Of a stretch of 27,483 bases of DNA, positions 8,480 through 16,224 are shown one piece after another; positions within the stretch are counted from its first letter, which is position 1, and every line of letters starts with the position of its first letter. The stretch spans positions 504-27,986 of the forward strand of contig DBAV01000108.1 in the NCBI GenBank assembly GCA_002291875.1, in the 5' to 3' direction. Below the pieces are notes generated by a model, which did not search any database, was not told the DNA's origin, and was given only the letters and a program-made list of their open reading frames with translations. Both the position numbers and the translations under genes were made by a program. Source of the DNA: Hyphomonadaceae bacterium UBA1001 (GTDB taxonomy: Bacteria; Pseudomonadota; Alphaproteobacteria; Caulobacterales; Aquidulcibacteraceae).

Positions 8480-9799
8480 ATGCGCCTCAGCCAGTATTTC
8501 CTGCCGACCCTTCGCGACACCCCGGCCGAGGCCCAGATCGTCTCGCACCGCCTGATGTTGCGTGCCGGGCTGGTCCGCCAGCAGGCGGCGGGGATTTATT
8601 CTTGGCTTCCGCTGGGCCTGAGGGTGCTGCGGCGCATCGAGGCGATCGTTCGCGAGGAACAGAACCGTGCGGGGGCGATCGAACTTCTGATGCCGACCCT
8701 GCAATCGGCCCAGCTCTGGCGCGAGAGCGGCCGCTATGACGACTATGGGGCCGAAATGCTGCGCATCGTCGACCGGCACGAACGCGACCTGCTGTACGGG
8801 CCGACCAATGAGGAGATGGTCACCGACATCTTCCGCTCGACCGTGCGGTCGTATCGCGACCTGCCGCTGAACCTCTATCACATCCAGTGGAAGTTCCGTG
8901 ACGAGATCCGCCCCCGCTTTGGCGTGATGCGCGGGCGCGAATTCCTGATGAAGGACGCCTATTCGTTCGACCTTGACGAGGCGGGGGCCCGCGCTGCCTA
9001 CAACCGGATGTTCGTCGCGTATCTGAACACCTTTGCGCGCATGGGCCTCCGGGCGGTGCCGATGCGCGCCGACACCGGCCCCATCGGCGGCGATCTCAGC
9101 CACGAATTCATCATCCTGGCAGAGACGGGCGAGAGCCAGGTGTTCTGTGATCGCCAGCTGGTCGACATGCCGCCCCCCGGGGACGTCGATTTCCGGTCTG
9201 ACCTGCAGCCGATCGTCGAGGCGCGCACGGCGCTCTATGCGGCCACCGAGGAAATGCACGACGCCACCCGTTTCGAACGCGAGGTGCCCGAGGAACGGCG
9301 CCTGAGCGCGCGCGGGATCGAGGTCGGGCACATCTTCTATTTCGGCGACAAGTACTCGAAGGCGATGAACGCCACGGTGCACGGTCCGGACGGGGTCGAA
9401 CGGCCGGTCCAGATGGGCAGCTACGGGATCGGGGTGTCACGTCTGGTCGGAGCGGTGATCGAGGCGTCGCACGACGAGGCCGGCATTGTCTGGCCCGATG
9501 CGATCGCGCCCTTTGACGTGGCGGTGCTGAACCTGCGGGCAGGGGACGGCGCAACCGACGCTGCCGCCCAGCACGCCTATGACACCCTCGGCCGATCCGG
9601 GCTTGAAGCCTTGCTGGACGACACGGCCGAGCGGCCCGGCGCCAAGTTCTCGGTGATGGAGCTGATCGGCATCCCCTGGCAGCTGGTGATCGGCCCCAAC
9701 GGGCTTGCACGCGGGGTTGTCGAGCTGCGTCACCGGGCCAGTGGCGAGCGCCACGAGCTTTCGCTCGAGAGCGCGCTGTCCAAGCTGGGCAGCCGATGA
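8480..9799 (+). CDS. proS: Proline--tRNA ligase, short form without editing insertion
   Basis: Class II aminoacyl-tRNA synthetase that charges tRNA-Pro. The ATG at 8480, preceded by AAGG, gives 439 aa beginning MRLSQYFLPTLRDTPAEAQ. An earlier in-frame ATG (8408) lies inside the DUF1467 gene and is rejected. Motif 1 lies near 44-54, TNEE is at 109-112, motif 2 at 138-163 (FRDEIRPRFGVMRGREF) and motif 3 at 313-322 (GSYGIGVSRL). A C-terminal anticodon-binding domain starts around residue 345. E. coli ProRS (572 aa) has a ~180-residue cis-editing INS domain between motifs 2 and 3; here only a short linker remains, as in other alphaproteobacterial enzymes. Its stop overlaps lolC as ATGA. Confidence 0.97.
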   Translation: MRLSQYFLPTLRDTPAEAQIVSHRLMLRAGLVRQQAAGIYSWLPLGLRVLRRIEAIVREEQNRAGAIELLMPTLQSAQLWRESGRYDDYGAEMLRIVDRHERDLLYGPTNEEMVTDIFRSTVRSYRDLPLNLYHIQWKFRDEIRPRFGVMRGREFLMKDAYSFDLDEAGARAAYNRMFVAYLNTFARMGLRAVPMRADTGPIGGDLSHEFIILAETGESQVFCDRQLVDMPPPGDVDFRSDLQPIVEARTALYAATEEMHDATRFEREVPEERRLSARGIEVGHIFYFGDKYSKAMNATVHGPDGVERPVQMGSYGIGVSRLVGAVIEASHDEAGIVWPDAIAPFDVAVLNLRAGDGATDAAAQHAYDTLGRSGLEALLDDTAERPGAKFSVMELIGIPWQLVIGPNGLARGVVELRHRASGERHELSLESALSKLGSR

Positions 9800-11082
9800 C
9801 GGGCGAGGCACTGAAGGGGGGCGCGCGTCCGTTCGGCGCGTTCGAGCGCAGCCTTGCCATGCGCTATCTGCGCACCAAGCGCCAGCATGGCGGCATCGCA
9901 CTGATCTCGAGCATCGCCATGGCCGGGATTGCGGCGGCGGTGTTCGTGCTGATCGTCGTGATGTCCGTGATGAACGGGTTTCGGACCGAACTGCTGTCGC
10001 GCATCCTGGGGTTTTCGGGCCATGTCTATGTTCTGACCGATGGCCTGCCGGCGGCGGACGTGAATGCGATCAAGCAACGCCTGATGGCGGTGGACGGTGT
10101 GGTCGAGGCCGCCCCGCTTGTCGAGGGACAGGGCCTGCTGACCTCCGAGCGTGCCAATTCGGGGGTGTTCGTGCGCGGCATCGATCGCGAGACCCTGCTT
10201 GCGACACCTTTGGTATCGGACAACATCGTCGCCGGCGACATCGACACCTTCGGCACCCCGGGCGCCGAGCCGGTTGTACTGCTGGGCACCACGCTGGCAG
10301 TGAACATGGGCGTCCGGCCGGGCGACATCATCACCCTGCTTTCGCCCGAGGGCGCACAGACGCCCTTCGGCGTTGCGCCGCGCCGCAAGTCGTATGTGGT
10401 CGGGGGGCTGTTCTCGGCCGGCATGAGCGAATTCGACAGCGGCTTTGTCATCATGCCGCTCGACGAGGCACAGGGCTTTTTCGGGCGCGGGGACGGCGTC
10501 GACCGCATCGACCTGCTCCTTGCCGATCCGGACGCGCTGGACACCGCCCTGCCGGCCATCCGCCAGGCCAGCGGGCCCACGGTCACGGTGCTGGACTGGC
10601 AGCAACAGAATGCGGCCTATGTGAGCGCGCTGCAGATCGAGCGCAATGTCATGCGCCTGATCCTGATGCTGATTGTCGCCATCGCCGCGCTGAACATCAT
10701 TTCGGGGCTGGTCATGCTGGTCAAGAACAAGGGGCGCGACATCGCGGTCCTGCGGACCATGGGCGCCACGGCGAACGGGGTGATGCGGATCTTCCTGATG
10801 GTGGGCGCCAGCATCGGGGTGGTGGGCACGGTGATCGGGCTGGTGCTGGGGGTGCTGTTCTGCGTGAACATCGGTGCGATCCAGGACCTGGTCAGCCAGG
10901 TGACCGGCGCCAACGTCTTCAACCCCGAGGTCTATTTCCTGTCGCGCATCCCCGCCCGCGTTGAATGGACCGAGGTGATCGGGGTGACGCTGTTTGCCCT
11001 GCTGATGTCGCTGCTGGCGACGCTTCCCCCCGCCATCCGCGCGGCGCGGCTCGATCCGGTCGAGGCGCTGCGCTATGAGTGA
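9796..11082 (+). CDS. lolC: Lipoprotein-releasing ABC transporter permease, LolC/LolE (LolF-like) family
   Basis: Membrane component of the machine that extracts outer-membrane lipoproteins from the inner membrane and passes them to LolA. It is 428 aa in MacB/FtsX layout: one N-terminal transmembrane helix (about 34-58, ALISSIAMAGIAAAVFVLIV), a periplasmic domain to about residue 285, then three C-terminal helices. The family block KNKGRDIAVLRTMGA is followed by a final segment ending PPAIRAARLDPVEALRYE. Only one permease gene is present next to lolD, so it may act as a homodimer (LolF type) instead of a LolC-LolE heterodimer. That is an inference, since a second copy elsewhere cannot be excluded. 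The ATG overlaps the proS stop, and the 3' end overlaps lolD by 8 nt. Confidence 0.93.
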   Translation: MTGEALKGGARPFGAFERSLAMRYLRTKRQHGGIALISSIAMAGIAAAVFVLIVVMSVMNGFRTELLSRILGFSGHVYVLTDGLPAADVNAIKQRLMAVDGVVEAAPLVEGQGLLTSERANSGVFVRGIDRETLLATPLVSDNIVAGDIDTFGTPGAEPVVLLGTTLAVNMGVRPGDIITLLSPEGAQTPFGVAPRRKSYVVGGLFSAGMSEFDSGFVIMPLDEAQGFFGRGDGVDRIDLLLADPDALDTALPAIRQASGPTVTVLDWQQQNAAYVSALQIERNVMRLILMLIVAIAALNIISGLVMLVKNKGRDIAVLRTMGATANGVMRIFLMVGASIGVVGTVIGLVLGVLFCVNIGAIQDLVSQVTGANVFNPEVYFLSRIPARVEWTEVIGVTLFALLMSLLATLPPAIRAARLDPVEALRYE

Positions 11083-11767
11083 GGCCGCACTGACGATCCG
11101 GGGGCTGGTGCGCGACTACACCACGCCCGCGGGCACGCTGACCATCCTGCGCGGGGTGGATCTGGACGTCGCCAGAGGCGAGATCGTGGGCCTGGTGGGA
11201 CCGTCCGGTTCGGGCAAGTCCTCGCTGCTGCATGCGGCGGGACTGCTCGAGCGCCCGACCGCCGGCACCATCCTGATCCAGGGGCTGGACTGCACGGCGC
11301 TAGGCGACCGCGAGCGCACCGCCATCCGCCGCAACCGGCTCGGGTTCGTCTACCAGTCCCACAACCTGCTGCCCGAGTTCGACGCGCTGGACAATGTCGC
11401 GCTGCCACTTCGGATCGCCGGGGCCGACCTGCGCACTGCCCGCACAGAGGCCGAGCGGCTGCTGGGCCAGGTGGGTCTTGAACACAGGCTGGGCCATCAG
11501 CCCGCCCAGCTGTCGGGCGGAGAGCAACAGCGCGTGGCCATCGCCCGGGCCATCGCCAACCGCCCGGCTGTCGTGATCGCCGACGAGCCCACGGGCAATC
11601 TGGATCCCGACACCAGCACGCGTGTGTTCGAGGTGCTGCGCGCGCTTGCCCATGCCGAGGGGGCCAGCCTGCTGGTGGCGACCCACAATCTCGAGCTGAC
11701 GCGGTTCATGGACCGGGTGCTTGCGGTTCGGGGCGGCGTTGTGGTGGACCGCAACACCCCGGCCTGA
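11075..11767 (+). CDS. lolD: Lipoprotein-releasing system ATP-binding protein
   Basis: ATPase of the Lol lipoprotein transporter, acting on the cytoplasmic face of the inner membrane with the adjacent LolC-type permease. It has 230 aa with all ABC motifs: Walker A GPSGSGKSS (42-50), Q-loop Q94 in FVYQSHNLLPEFDALDN, signature LSGGEQQRVAIARA (146-159), Walker B VVIADEPTGNLD (166-177) and switch histidine H204. The SHNLLPEF(D/T)ALDNV stretch is characteristic of LolD. It begins 8 nt inside the permease gene in another frame, so the two are likely translationally coupled. It ends 35 nt before dnaE. Confidence 0.97.
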   Translation: MSEAALTIRGLVRDYTTPAGTLTILRGVDLDVARGEIVGLVGPSGSGKSSLLHAAGLLERPTAGTILIQGLDCTALGDRERTAIRRNRLGFVYQSHNLLPEFDALDNVALPLRIAGADLRTARTEAERLLGQVGLEHRLGHQPAQLSGGEQQRVAIARAIANRPAVVIADEPTGNLDPDTSTRVFEVLRALAHAEGASLLVATHNLELTRFMDRVLAVRGGVVVDRNTPA

Positions 11768-11802
11768 TTGCGAATCCCCCCGATGGGGCGCATCTGGACC
11801 TC

Positions 11803-14800
11803 ATGTCGTCCCCAGATGATACTGCCCGACCCTTTGTGCACCTCAGGGTGCGCTCGGCCCATTCGCTGTTGCGCTCGACGCTGCGCACCGAGCAGATCGT
11901 CAAGGCGTGCCTCACCCATGGCTGCCCTGCCGTGGCGGTGACCGACGAGGACAATCTGTTCGGCGCGCTGGAGTTCTCGACCAAGGCGGTGGCGTCGGGG
12001 GTTCAGCCCATCATGGGCGCCACGGTCCGCGTGCGCCTGAAGGGGGCGCTGGGCCCCGACGGACACGCCCGGCTGGCCCTGCTGGCGGCGGACGCGCAAG
12101 GCTATACCAATCTGATGCGCCTGGTGTCGCTGGGCTTTCTGGAGGGCGTGGACCGCGACGGGGTGCCGAATGTCCTTTGGCAAGAGGTGCTCGAGCGCTC
12201 AAGCGGCCTCATCTGTCTGACAGCCGGACGCGAAGGTCCGGTGAGCCTGCATCTGCGGGCGCGCAGGGCGGGGGACGCGGCCGAGGCGCTGGACGAACTG
12301 CGCGAGGCGTTCGGCGATCGCCTCTATGTCGAGCTTCAGCGCCACGGCCTCAAGGACGAAATCACCACCGAGGCCGCGATGGTCGCGATGGCCTATGAAC
12401 GCGACCTGCCGCTGGTGGCCACCAATGACGTTTTGTTTGCGCAGCAGGCGGACGCGGCCGCGCACGACGCACTGATCTGCATTGCCGAGGGCAGCTATCT
12501 CAGCCAGGCCGACCGGCCGCGTGCACCGGCGACCGCCTGGTTCCGTTCGTCCGCCGAAATGGCCGAACTGTTCTCCGATCTGCCCGAGGCGTTGGACAGC
12601 ACGCTTGAGATCGCCCGGCGGTGCGCGGTGCGCGCGCGCGATGCCGATCCGATGCTGCCGCGCTTCGAGGTGGACACCGGCCTTGGCGAGGATGAGGAAA
12701 TGGGCCGCCAGGCGCGCGAGGGCCTGCGTGCACGCCTGGCGGTCGTGCCCCATGCCGCCCCCGTTGCGGACTATGAGGCGCGCCTCGAGCACGAGATCGA
12801 CACCATCGCGCGGATGGGTTTCTCGGGATACTTCCTGATCGTCTCGGACTTCATCAAATGGGCCAAGGCCCATGACATTCCGGTGGGGCCGGGGCGCGGC
12901 TCGGGTGCAGGCTCGGCGGTGGCCTGGGCGCTGCAGATCACCGACCTCGACCCGCTGCGGTTCGGGCTTCTGTTCGAACGCTTCCTGAACATCGAGCGGA
13001 TTTCGATGCCCGACTTCGACGTCGACTTCTGTCAGGAGCGGCGCGAGGAGGTGATCGAGTACGTCAAGGCCAAATATGGTGCCGATCGGGTGGCCCAGAT
13101 CATCACGTTCGGCAGCCTCCAGGCGCGGGCGGTGGTGCGCGATGTCGGCCGGGTGATGCAGCTGCCCTATGGCCAGATCAACCGCTTCTGCAAGCTGATC
13201 CCCCACAATCCGGCCCAACCGGTGACCCTGGCCAGGGCGGTCGAGGAAGAAGAGCCGCTGCGCGAGGAAATCCGGCAGAGCCGCGAGCTTGGAACGCTGG
13301 TGGACGTGGCGCTGCAGCTGGAGGGGCTCTACCGCAATGCCTCGACTCACGCCGCCGGAATCGTGATCGCCAACCGCCCGCTCGACCAGATCGTTCCGCT
13401 GTTCCGCGACCCGCGCTCGCCGCTGCCCGCCACCCAGTTCAACATGAAGTGGGTCGACAAGGCCGGGCTGGTGAAGTTCGACTTTCTGGGCCTCAAGACG
13501 CTGACGGTGATCGACCGGGCGCTGCGGTTCATCCGCCGCAAGGGCGTCGAGGTGGATCTCGCGACCCTGCCCCTTGATGACGCGGCAACATACGAGCTGC
13601 TGGCCTCGGGGCACACGCTGGGCGTGTTCCAGCTGGAAAGCCAGGGGATGCGCGACACGCTGCGCAAGATGCGCGCGGACAGCCTCGAGGACATCATCGC
13701 GCTGATCTCGCTCTATCGGCCTGGGCCGATGAAGAATATCGACACCTATGTCGACGTGAAATTCGGCCGGCGCGAGGCGGACTATCTGCACCCGCTGATC
13801 GAGCCCATCCTGCGCGAGACCTATGGCGTCATCATCTATCAGGAACAGGTGATGCAGATCGCCCAGGTGCTGTCGGGATACAGCCTGGGCAAGGCCGACC
13901 TGCTGCGGCGCGCGATGGGCAAGAAGAACGCGGCCGAGATGGAGGCCCAGCAGGCGACCTTCATCGAAGGCGCGACCGCGCGCGGCGTCGCGCCCGACCG
14001 CGCGGCCTACATCTTCCAGCTGGTGCAGGAGTTCGCCGGCTATGGCTTCAACAAGTCCCACGCCGCCGCCTATGCGCTCATCGCCTACCAAACCGCCTGG
14101 CTGAAGGCCAACCATCCGGTCGAGTTCATGGCCGCGTCGATGAGCCTTGAGCTGGACAACACCGACAAGCTGGCGACCTTTGCCCAGGAAGCCCGCCGGA
14201 TGGGGATTTCGATCCTGCCGCCCTGCGTGAACGCCAGCTCGGCCGATTTCGACGTGTCGGATGGCGCCATCCGCTATGCGCTGGGCGCGGTGCGCAATGT
14301 CGGGCTGGCGGCGATGGAGGGCGTGGTCGAGGCACGCAGGGCCGGCGGGCCCTTTGGGGATCTGGCCGACTTCGCGCGGCGGGTGGATGCGCGCGCGATC
14401 AACAGGCGCCTGATCGAGAACCTGGCCAAGGCCGGCGCGTTCGATGCCATCGAGCCCAACCGGGCCCGCGCGCATGCGGCGGCCGAACAGATGGCGGCGC
14501 TGAGCGTCAGTGAAACCGAAGAGCGACGCAGCGCGCAGAACTCGCTGTTCGCAATTGTCGAGGCGCCGCGCTTTCCTGCGGCCAAGGTGTGGAACCAGAC
14601 CCAGAAGCTGGACCACGAGCTGGCCGCGATCGGTTTCTACCTTTCGGGCCATCCGCTGTCGGATTTCCTTGCCGGCCCCTTGCGCGGACGGTGCGAGACC
14701 TGGGGCGAAGCGCAGACCGCGCTGCGCGATGCCGAGAGCCGACTGGCGCGCATGGTGGCGATCGTGCGTGACGTGGTCGAGCGCACCAGCAAGCAGTCGG

Positions 14801-15237
14801 GCGAGCGCTTTGCCTATGTGCGCCTGTCGGACCCCAGCGGCGAATACGAGGTGATGGTGCGCGCCGAAGAGCTGCAAAGGTCGCGCCCTCGGCTGCAGGT
14901 GGGCACTGCTGTGGTGTTCGAGTGCCGCTTTCGGCGCACCCCCGAGGGGGATGTCCGCACCAGTGGCGAAAAGTTCGAGCCCCTGGCCGAGGTCGAGGCG
15001 CGTTCCGCCGAGATGCTGCGCCTTCGCCTCGATTCCGCCGACGCCGCCCAGCGGGCGGTCACGCTGCTGGAGGGGCTGGACCGCAGCGGGGCGGAAGGCG
15101 AGCGGCGCAGGCTGCGGCTGGTGCTCTCGCTTTCGGACGGGCGCGAGATCGAGATCGCCGCCCCCGGGCGCTGGGTGGCCAACGCCTCCGCGCGCAGTAC
15201 GCTGGCAGATACCCATGGCGTGATGGCGGTTCAGTAG
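11803..15237 (+). CDS. dnaE: DNA polymerase III subunit alpha (DnaE1)
   Basis: Replicative polymerase catalytic subunit, 1144 aa (E. coli 1160). Domains: PHP at about 10-215, polymerase core with catalytic aspartates D406 and D408 (MPDFDVDFC) and D560 (VKFDFLGLKTLT), the GYGFNKSHAAAYALIAYQTA block near 746, helix-hairpin-helix near 864, and an OB fold from about 980. QNSLF at 912-916 fits the beta-clamp-binding consensus, at the place where E. coli DnaE carries its internal clamp motif. The PHP metal motif is degenerate (HLRVRSAHS), so no proofreading or phosphatase activity is expected from it. Length and motifs indicate the replicative DnaE1, not the error-prone DnaE2/ImuC. The start ATG has only a weak ribosome-binding site (TCTGGA), 35 nt after lolD. 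Confidence 0.98.
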   Translation: MSSPDDTARPFVHLRVRSAHSLLRSTLRTEQIVKACLTHGCPAVAVTDEDNLFGALEFSTKAVASGVQPIMGATVRVRLKGALGPDGHARLALLAADAQGYTNLMRLVSLGFLEGVDRDGVPNVLWQEVLERSSGLICLTAGREGPVSLHLRARRAGDAAEALDELREAFGDRLYVELQRHGLKDEITTEAAMVAMAYERDLPLVATNDVLFAQQADAAAHDALICIAEGSYLSQADRPRAPATAWFRSSAEMAELFSDLPEALDSTLEIARRCAVRARDADPMLPRFEVDTGLGEDEEMGRQAREGLRARLAVVPHAAPVADYEARLEHEIDTIARMGFSGYFLIVSDFIKWAKAHDIPVGPGRGSGAGSAVAWALQITDLDPLRFGLLFERFLNIERISMPDFDVDFCQERREEVIEYVKAKYGADRVAQIITFGSLQARAVVRDVGRVMQLPYGQINRFCKLIPHNPAQPVTLARAVEEEEPLREEIRQSRELGTLVDVALQLEGLYRNASTHAAGIVIANRPLDQIVPLFRDPRSPLPATQFNMKWVDKAGLVKFDFLGLKTLTVIDRALRFIRRKGVEVDLATLPLDDAATYELLASGHTLGVFQLESQGMRDTLRKMRADSLEDIIALISLYRPGPMKNIDTYVDVKFGRREADYLHPLIEPILRETYGVIIYQEQVMQIAQVLSGYSLGKADLLRRAMGKKNAAEMEAQQATFIEGATARGVAPDRAAYIFQLVQEFAGYGFNKSHAAAYALIAYQTAWLKANHPVEFMAASMSLELDNTDKLATFAQEARRMGISILPPCVNASSADFDVSDGAIRYALGAVRNVGLAAMEGVVEARRAGGPFGDLADFARRVDARAINRRLIENLAKAGAFDAIEPNRARAHAAAEQMAALSVSETEERRSAQNSLFAIVEAPRFPAAKVWNQTQKLDHELAAIGFYLSGHPLSDFLAGPLRGRCETWGEAQTALRDAESRLARMVAIVRDVVERTSKQSGERFAYVRLSDPSGEYEVMVRAEELQRSRPRLQVGTAVVFECRFRRTPEGDVRTSGEKFEPLAEVEARSAEMLRLRLDSADAAQRAVTLLEGLDRSGAEGERRRLRLVLSLSDGREIEIAAPGRWVANASARSTLADTHGVMAVQ

Positions 15238-15242
15238 GTCCA

Positions 15243-15271
15243 TTGCCTTGCCGAGCAGGTTCGGCTAGGTG
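15243..15271 (+). promoter_or_regulatory. Possible sigma-70 type promoter for the rpsB operon
   Basis: In the dnaE-rpsB spacer, TTGCCT (15243-15248) is separated by 17 nt from TAGGTG (15266-15271). The -35 resemblance is fair and the -10 is poor. A small GCCGAG/TTCGGC hairpin (15250-15265) lies between them. A promoter is expected somewhere in this 118-nt spacer because it is the largest one in the window and precedes a ribosomal protein gene, but this exact placement is a guess. Confidence 0.25.
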
Positions 15272-15302
15272 CCCGCCATCTCTCACGCGAGTGAAGACTC
15301 CG

Positions 15303-15323
15303 GTGGCGTGCCCGCACGCCCAC
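15303..15323 (+). other. Hairpin in the rpsB leader
   Basis: GTGGCGTG pairs with CACGCCCAC around a CCCG loop, giving eight base pairs with one bulged C. It sits 19 nt before the rpsB Shine-Dalgarno sequence. No T tract follows, so it is not an intrinsic terminator. It could be part of a leader structure that affects rpsB translation, or could be chance in GC-rich DNA. Confidence 0.4.
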
Positions 15324-15342
15324 GGCTCGCGGAGGTCAAACC

Positions 15343-15349
15343 GGAAGGA
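15343..15349 (+). promoter_or_regulatory. Strong ribosome-binding site of rpsB
   Basis: GGAAGGA lies 6 nt before the ATG at 15356. It fixes the rpsB start and excludes the longer in-frame reading that begins at 15269. Confidence 0.85.
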
Positions 15350-15355
15350 AACATC

Positions 15356-16177
15356 ATGGCATTGCCTGAAATCGGCATGCGCGAGCTGCTCGAGGCTGGC
15401 GCGCACTTCGGACACCAGACCCACCGCTGGAACCCTAAGATGGGCCAGTACATCTTTGGCGTCCGTTCAAACATCCACATCATCGACCTGTCGCAGACCG
15501 TTCCCCTGATGCACCAGGCGCTGCTGCGGGTGCGTGAGGTGGCATCGCGCAATGGCCGGATCCTGTTCGTCGGCACCAAGCGCCAGGCGTCCGAGGCGAT
15601 CGCCCAGCATGCGTCGCGTTGCGCCCAGTATTACATGAACCAGCGCTGGCTGGGTGGCACGCTGACCAACTGGCAGACCGTGTCCAAGTCGATCGCGCGC
15701 CTCAAGCAGCTCGAGCAATTGCTCTCGGGCGAAGGCAGCACCGGCTATACCAAGAAGGAAGAGCTCCAGCTTCAGCGCGAGCGTGAAAAGCTCGAGCGCT
15801 CGCTGGGCGGCATCAAGGAAATGGCTGGCCTGCCGAACCTGATGTTCGTGATCGACACCAACAAGGAGGCGATCGCCATCCAAGAGGCGCGCAAGCTGGG
15901 CATTCCTGTGGTTGCGATCGTCGATTCCAACTGCGATCCGGACGTCGTCGATTTCCCGATCCCGGGCAATGACGATGCGGCACGCGCCATCGAACTGTAC
16001 TGCCAGGCGATCGCGGACGCGGTGCTCAGCGGCATGGCGGACGGAGACTCTGCATCCGGCATCGACCTTGGCGAGGCGATCGCGCCGGTCGAACCGACCC
16101 TGATGCAGTCGGCCGCCGCGGACGAGGCCCCCCAGCCCGAACCGGTGTCGATGGAAGACGCGGTTCGCAACGACTGA
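15356..16177 (+). CDS. rpsB: 30S ribosomal protein S2
   Basis: Small-subunit ribosomal protein, 273 aa, beginning MALPEIGMRELLEAGAHFGHQ as is typical for Alphaproteobacteria. The conserved blocks GHQTHRWNPKM (19-29), FVGTKRQA, NQRWLGGTLTNW and PNLMFVIDTNKE are all present, as is the charged coiled-coil insert (KKEELQLQREREKLERSLGG). The C-terminal tail of about 40 residues is acidic and Ala/Pro-rich and is likely disordered, a common variable region. It starts the rpsB-tsf-pyrH-frr cluster. A GC-rich hairpin separates it from tsf. Confidence 0.98.
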   Translation: MALPEIGMRELLEAGAHFGHQTHRWNPKMGQYIFGVRSNIHIIDLSQTVPLMHQALLRVREVASRNGRILFVGTKRQASEAIAQHASRCAQYYMNQRWLGGTLTNWQTVSKSIARLKQLEQLLSGEGSTGYTKKEELQLQREREKLERSLGGIKEMAGLPNLMFVIDTNKEAIAIQEARKLGIPVVAIVDSNCDPDVVDFPIPGNDDAARAIELYCQAIADAVLSGMADGDSASGIDLGEAIAPVEPTLMQSAAADEAPQPEPVSMEDAVRND

Positions 16178-16184
16178 ACCAAGA

Positions 16185-16209
16185 GCGGGCGCCCGGGGGC
16201 GTCCGCATT
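16185..16209 (+). terminator. Hairpin with short T tract between rpsB and tsf (attenuator candidate)
   Basis: GCGGGCGCCC (16185-16194) can pair with GGGCGTCCGC (16197-16206), ten pairs with one G-T wobble. The innermost pair would open to leave a four-base loop. The stem is followed by ATTT. The T tract is short, so this would be a partial terminator or an mRNA-stabilising structure that lowers tsf relative to rpsB transcription. Overlap with the tsf leader means it could also affect tsf translation. Confidence 0.5.
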
Positions 16210-16212
16210 TCC

Positions 16213-16218
16213 GGAGGA
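16213..16218 (+). promoter_or_regulatory. Ribosome-binding site of tsf
   Basis: GGAGGA ends 6 nt before the tsf ATG at 16225. It is among the best Shine-Dalgarno matches in the window, fitting a highly expressed elongation factor. Confidence 0.85.
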
Positions 16219-16224
16219 CCAGCA

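Noticed and set aside
11768..11802. CCCC/GGGG hairpin between lolD and dnaE
   Set aside because: The stem is only about four pairs and has no T tract, so it does not support a terminator call.
12199..15243. 1014-codon open frame on the minus strand opposite dnaE
   Set aside because: It is a shadow of GC-rich codon usage in dnaE. Its translation is Arg/His/Gln/Gly/Asp-rich low-quality sequence without any recognisable domain, and dnaE on the plus strand is unambiguous.
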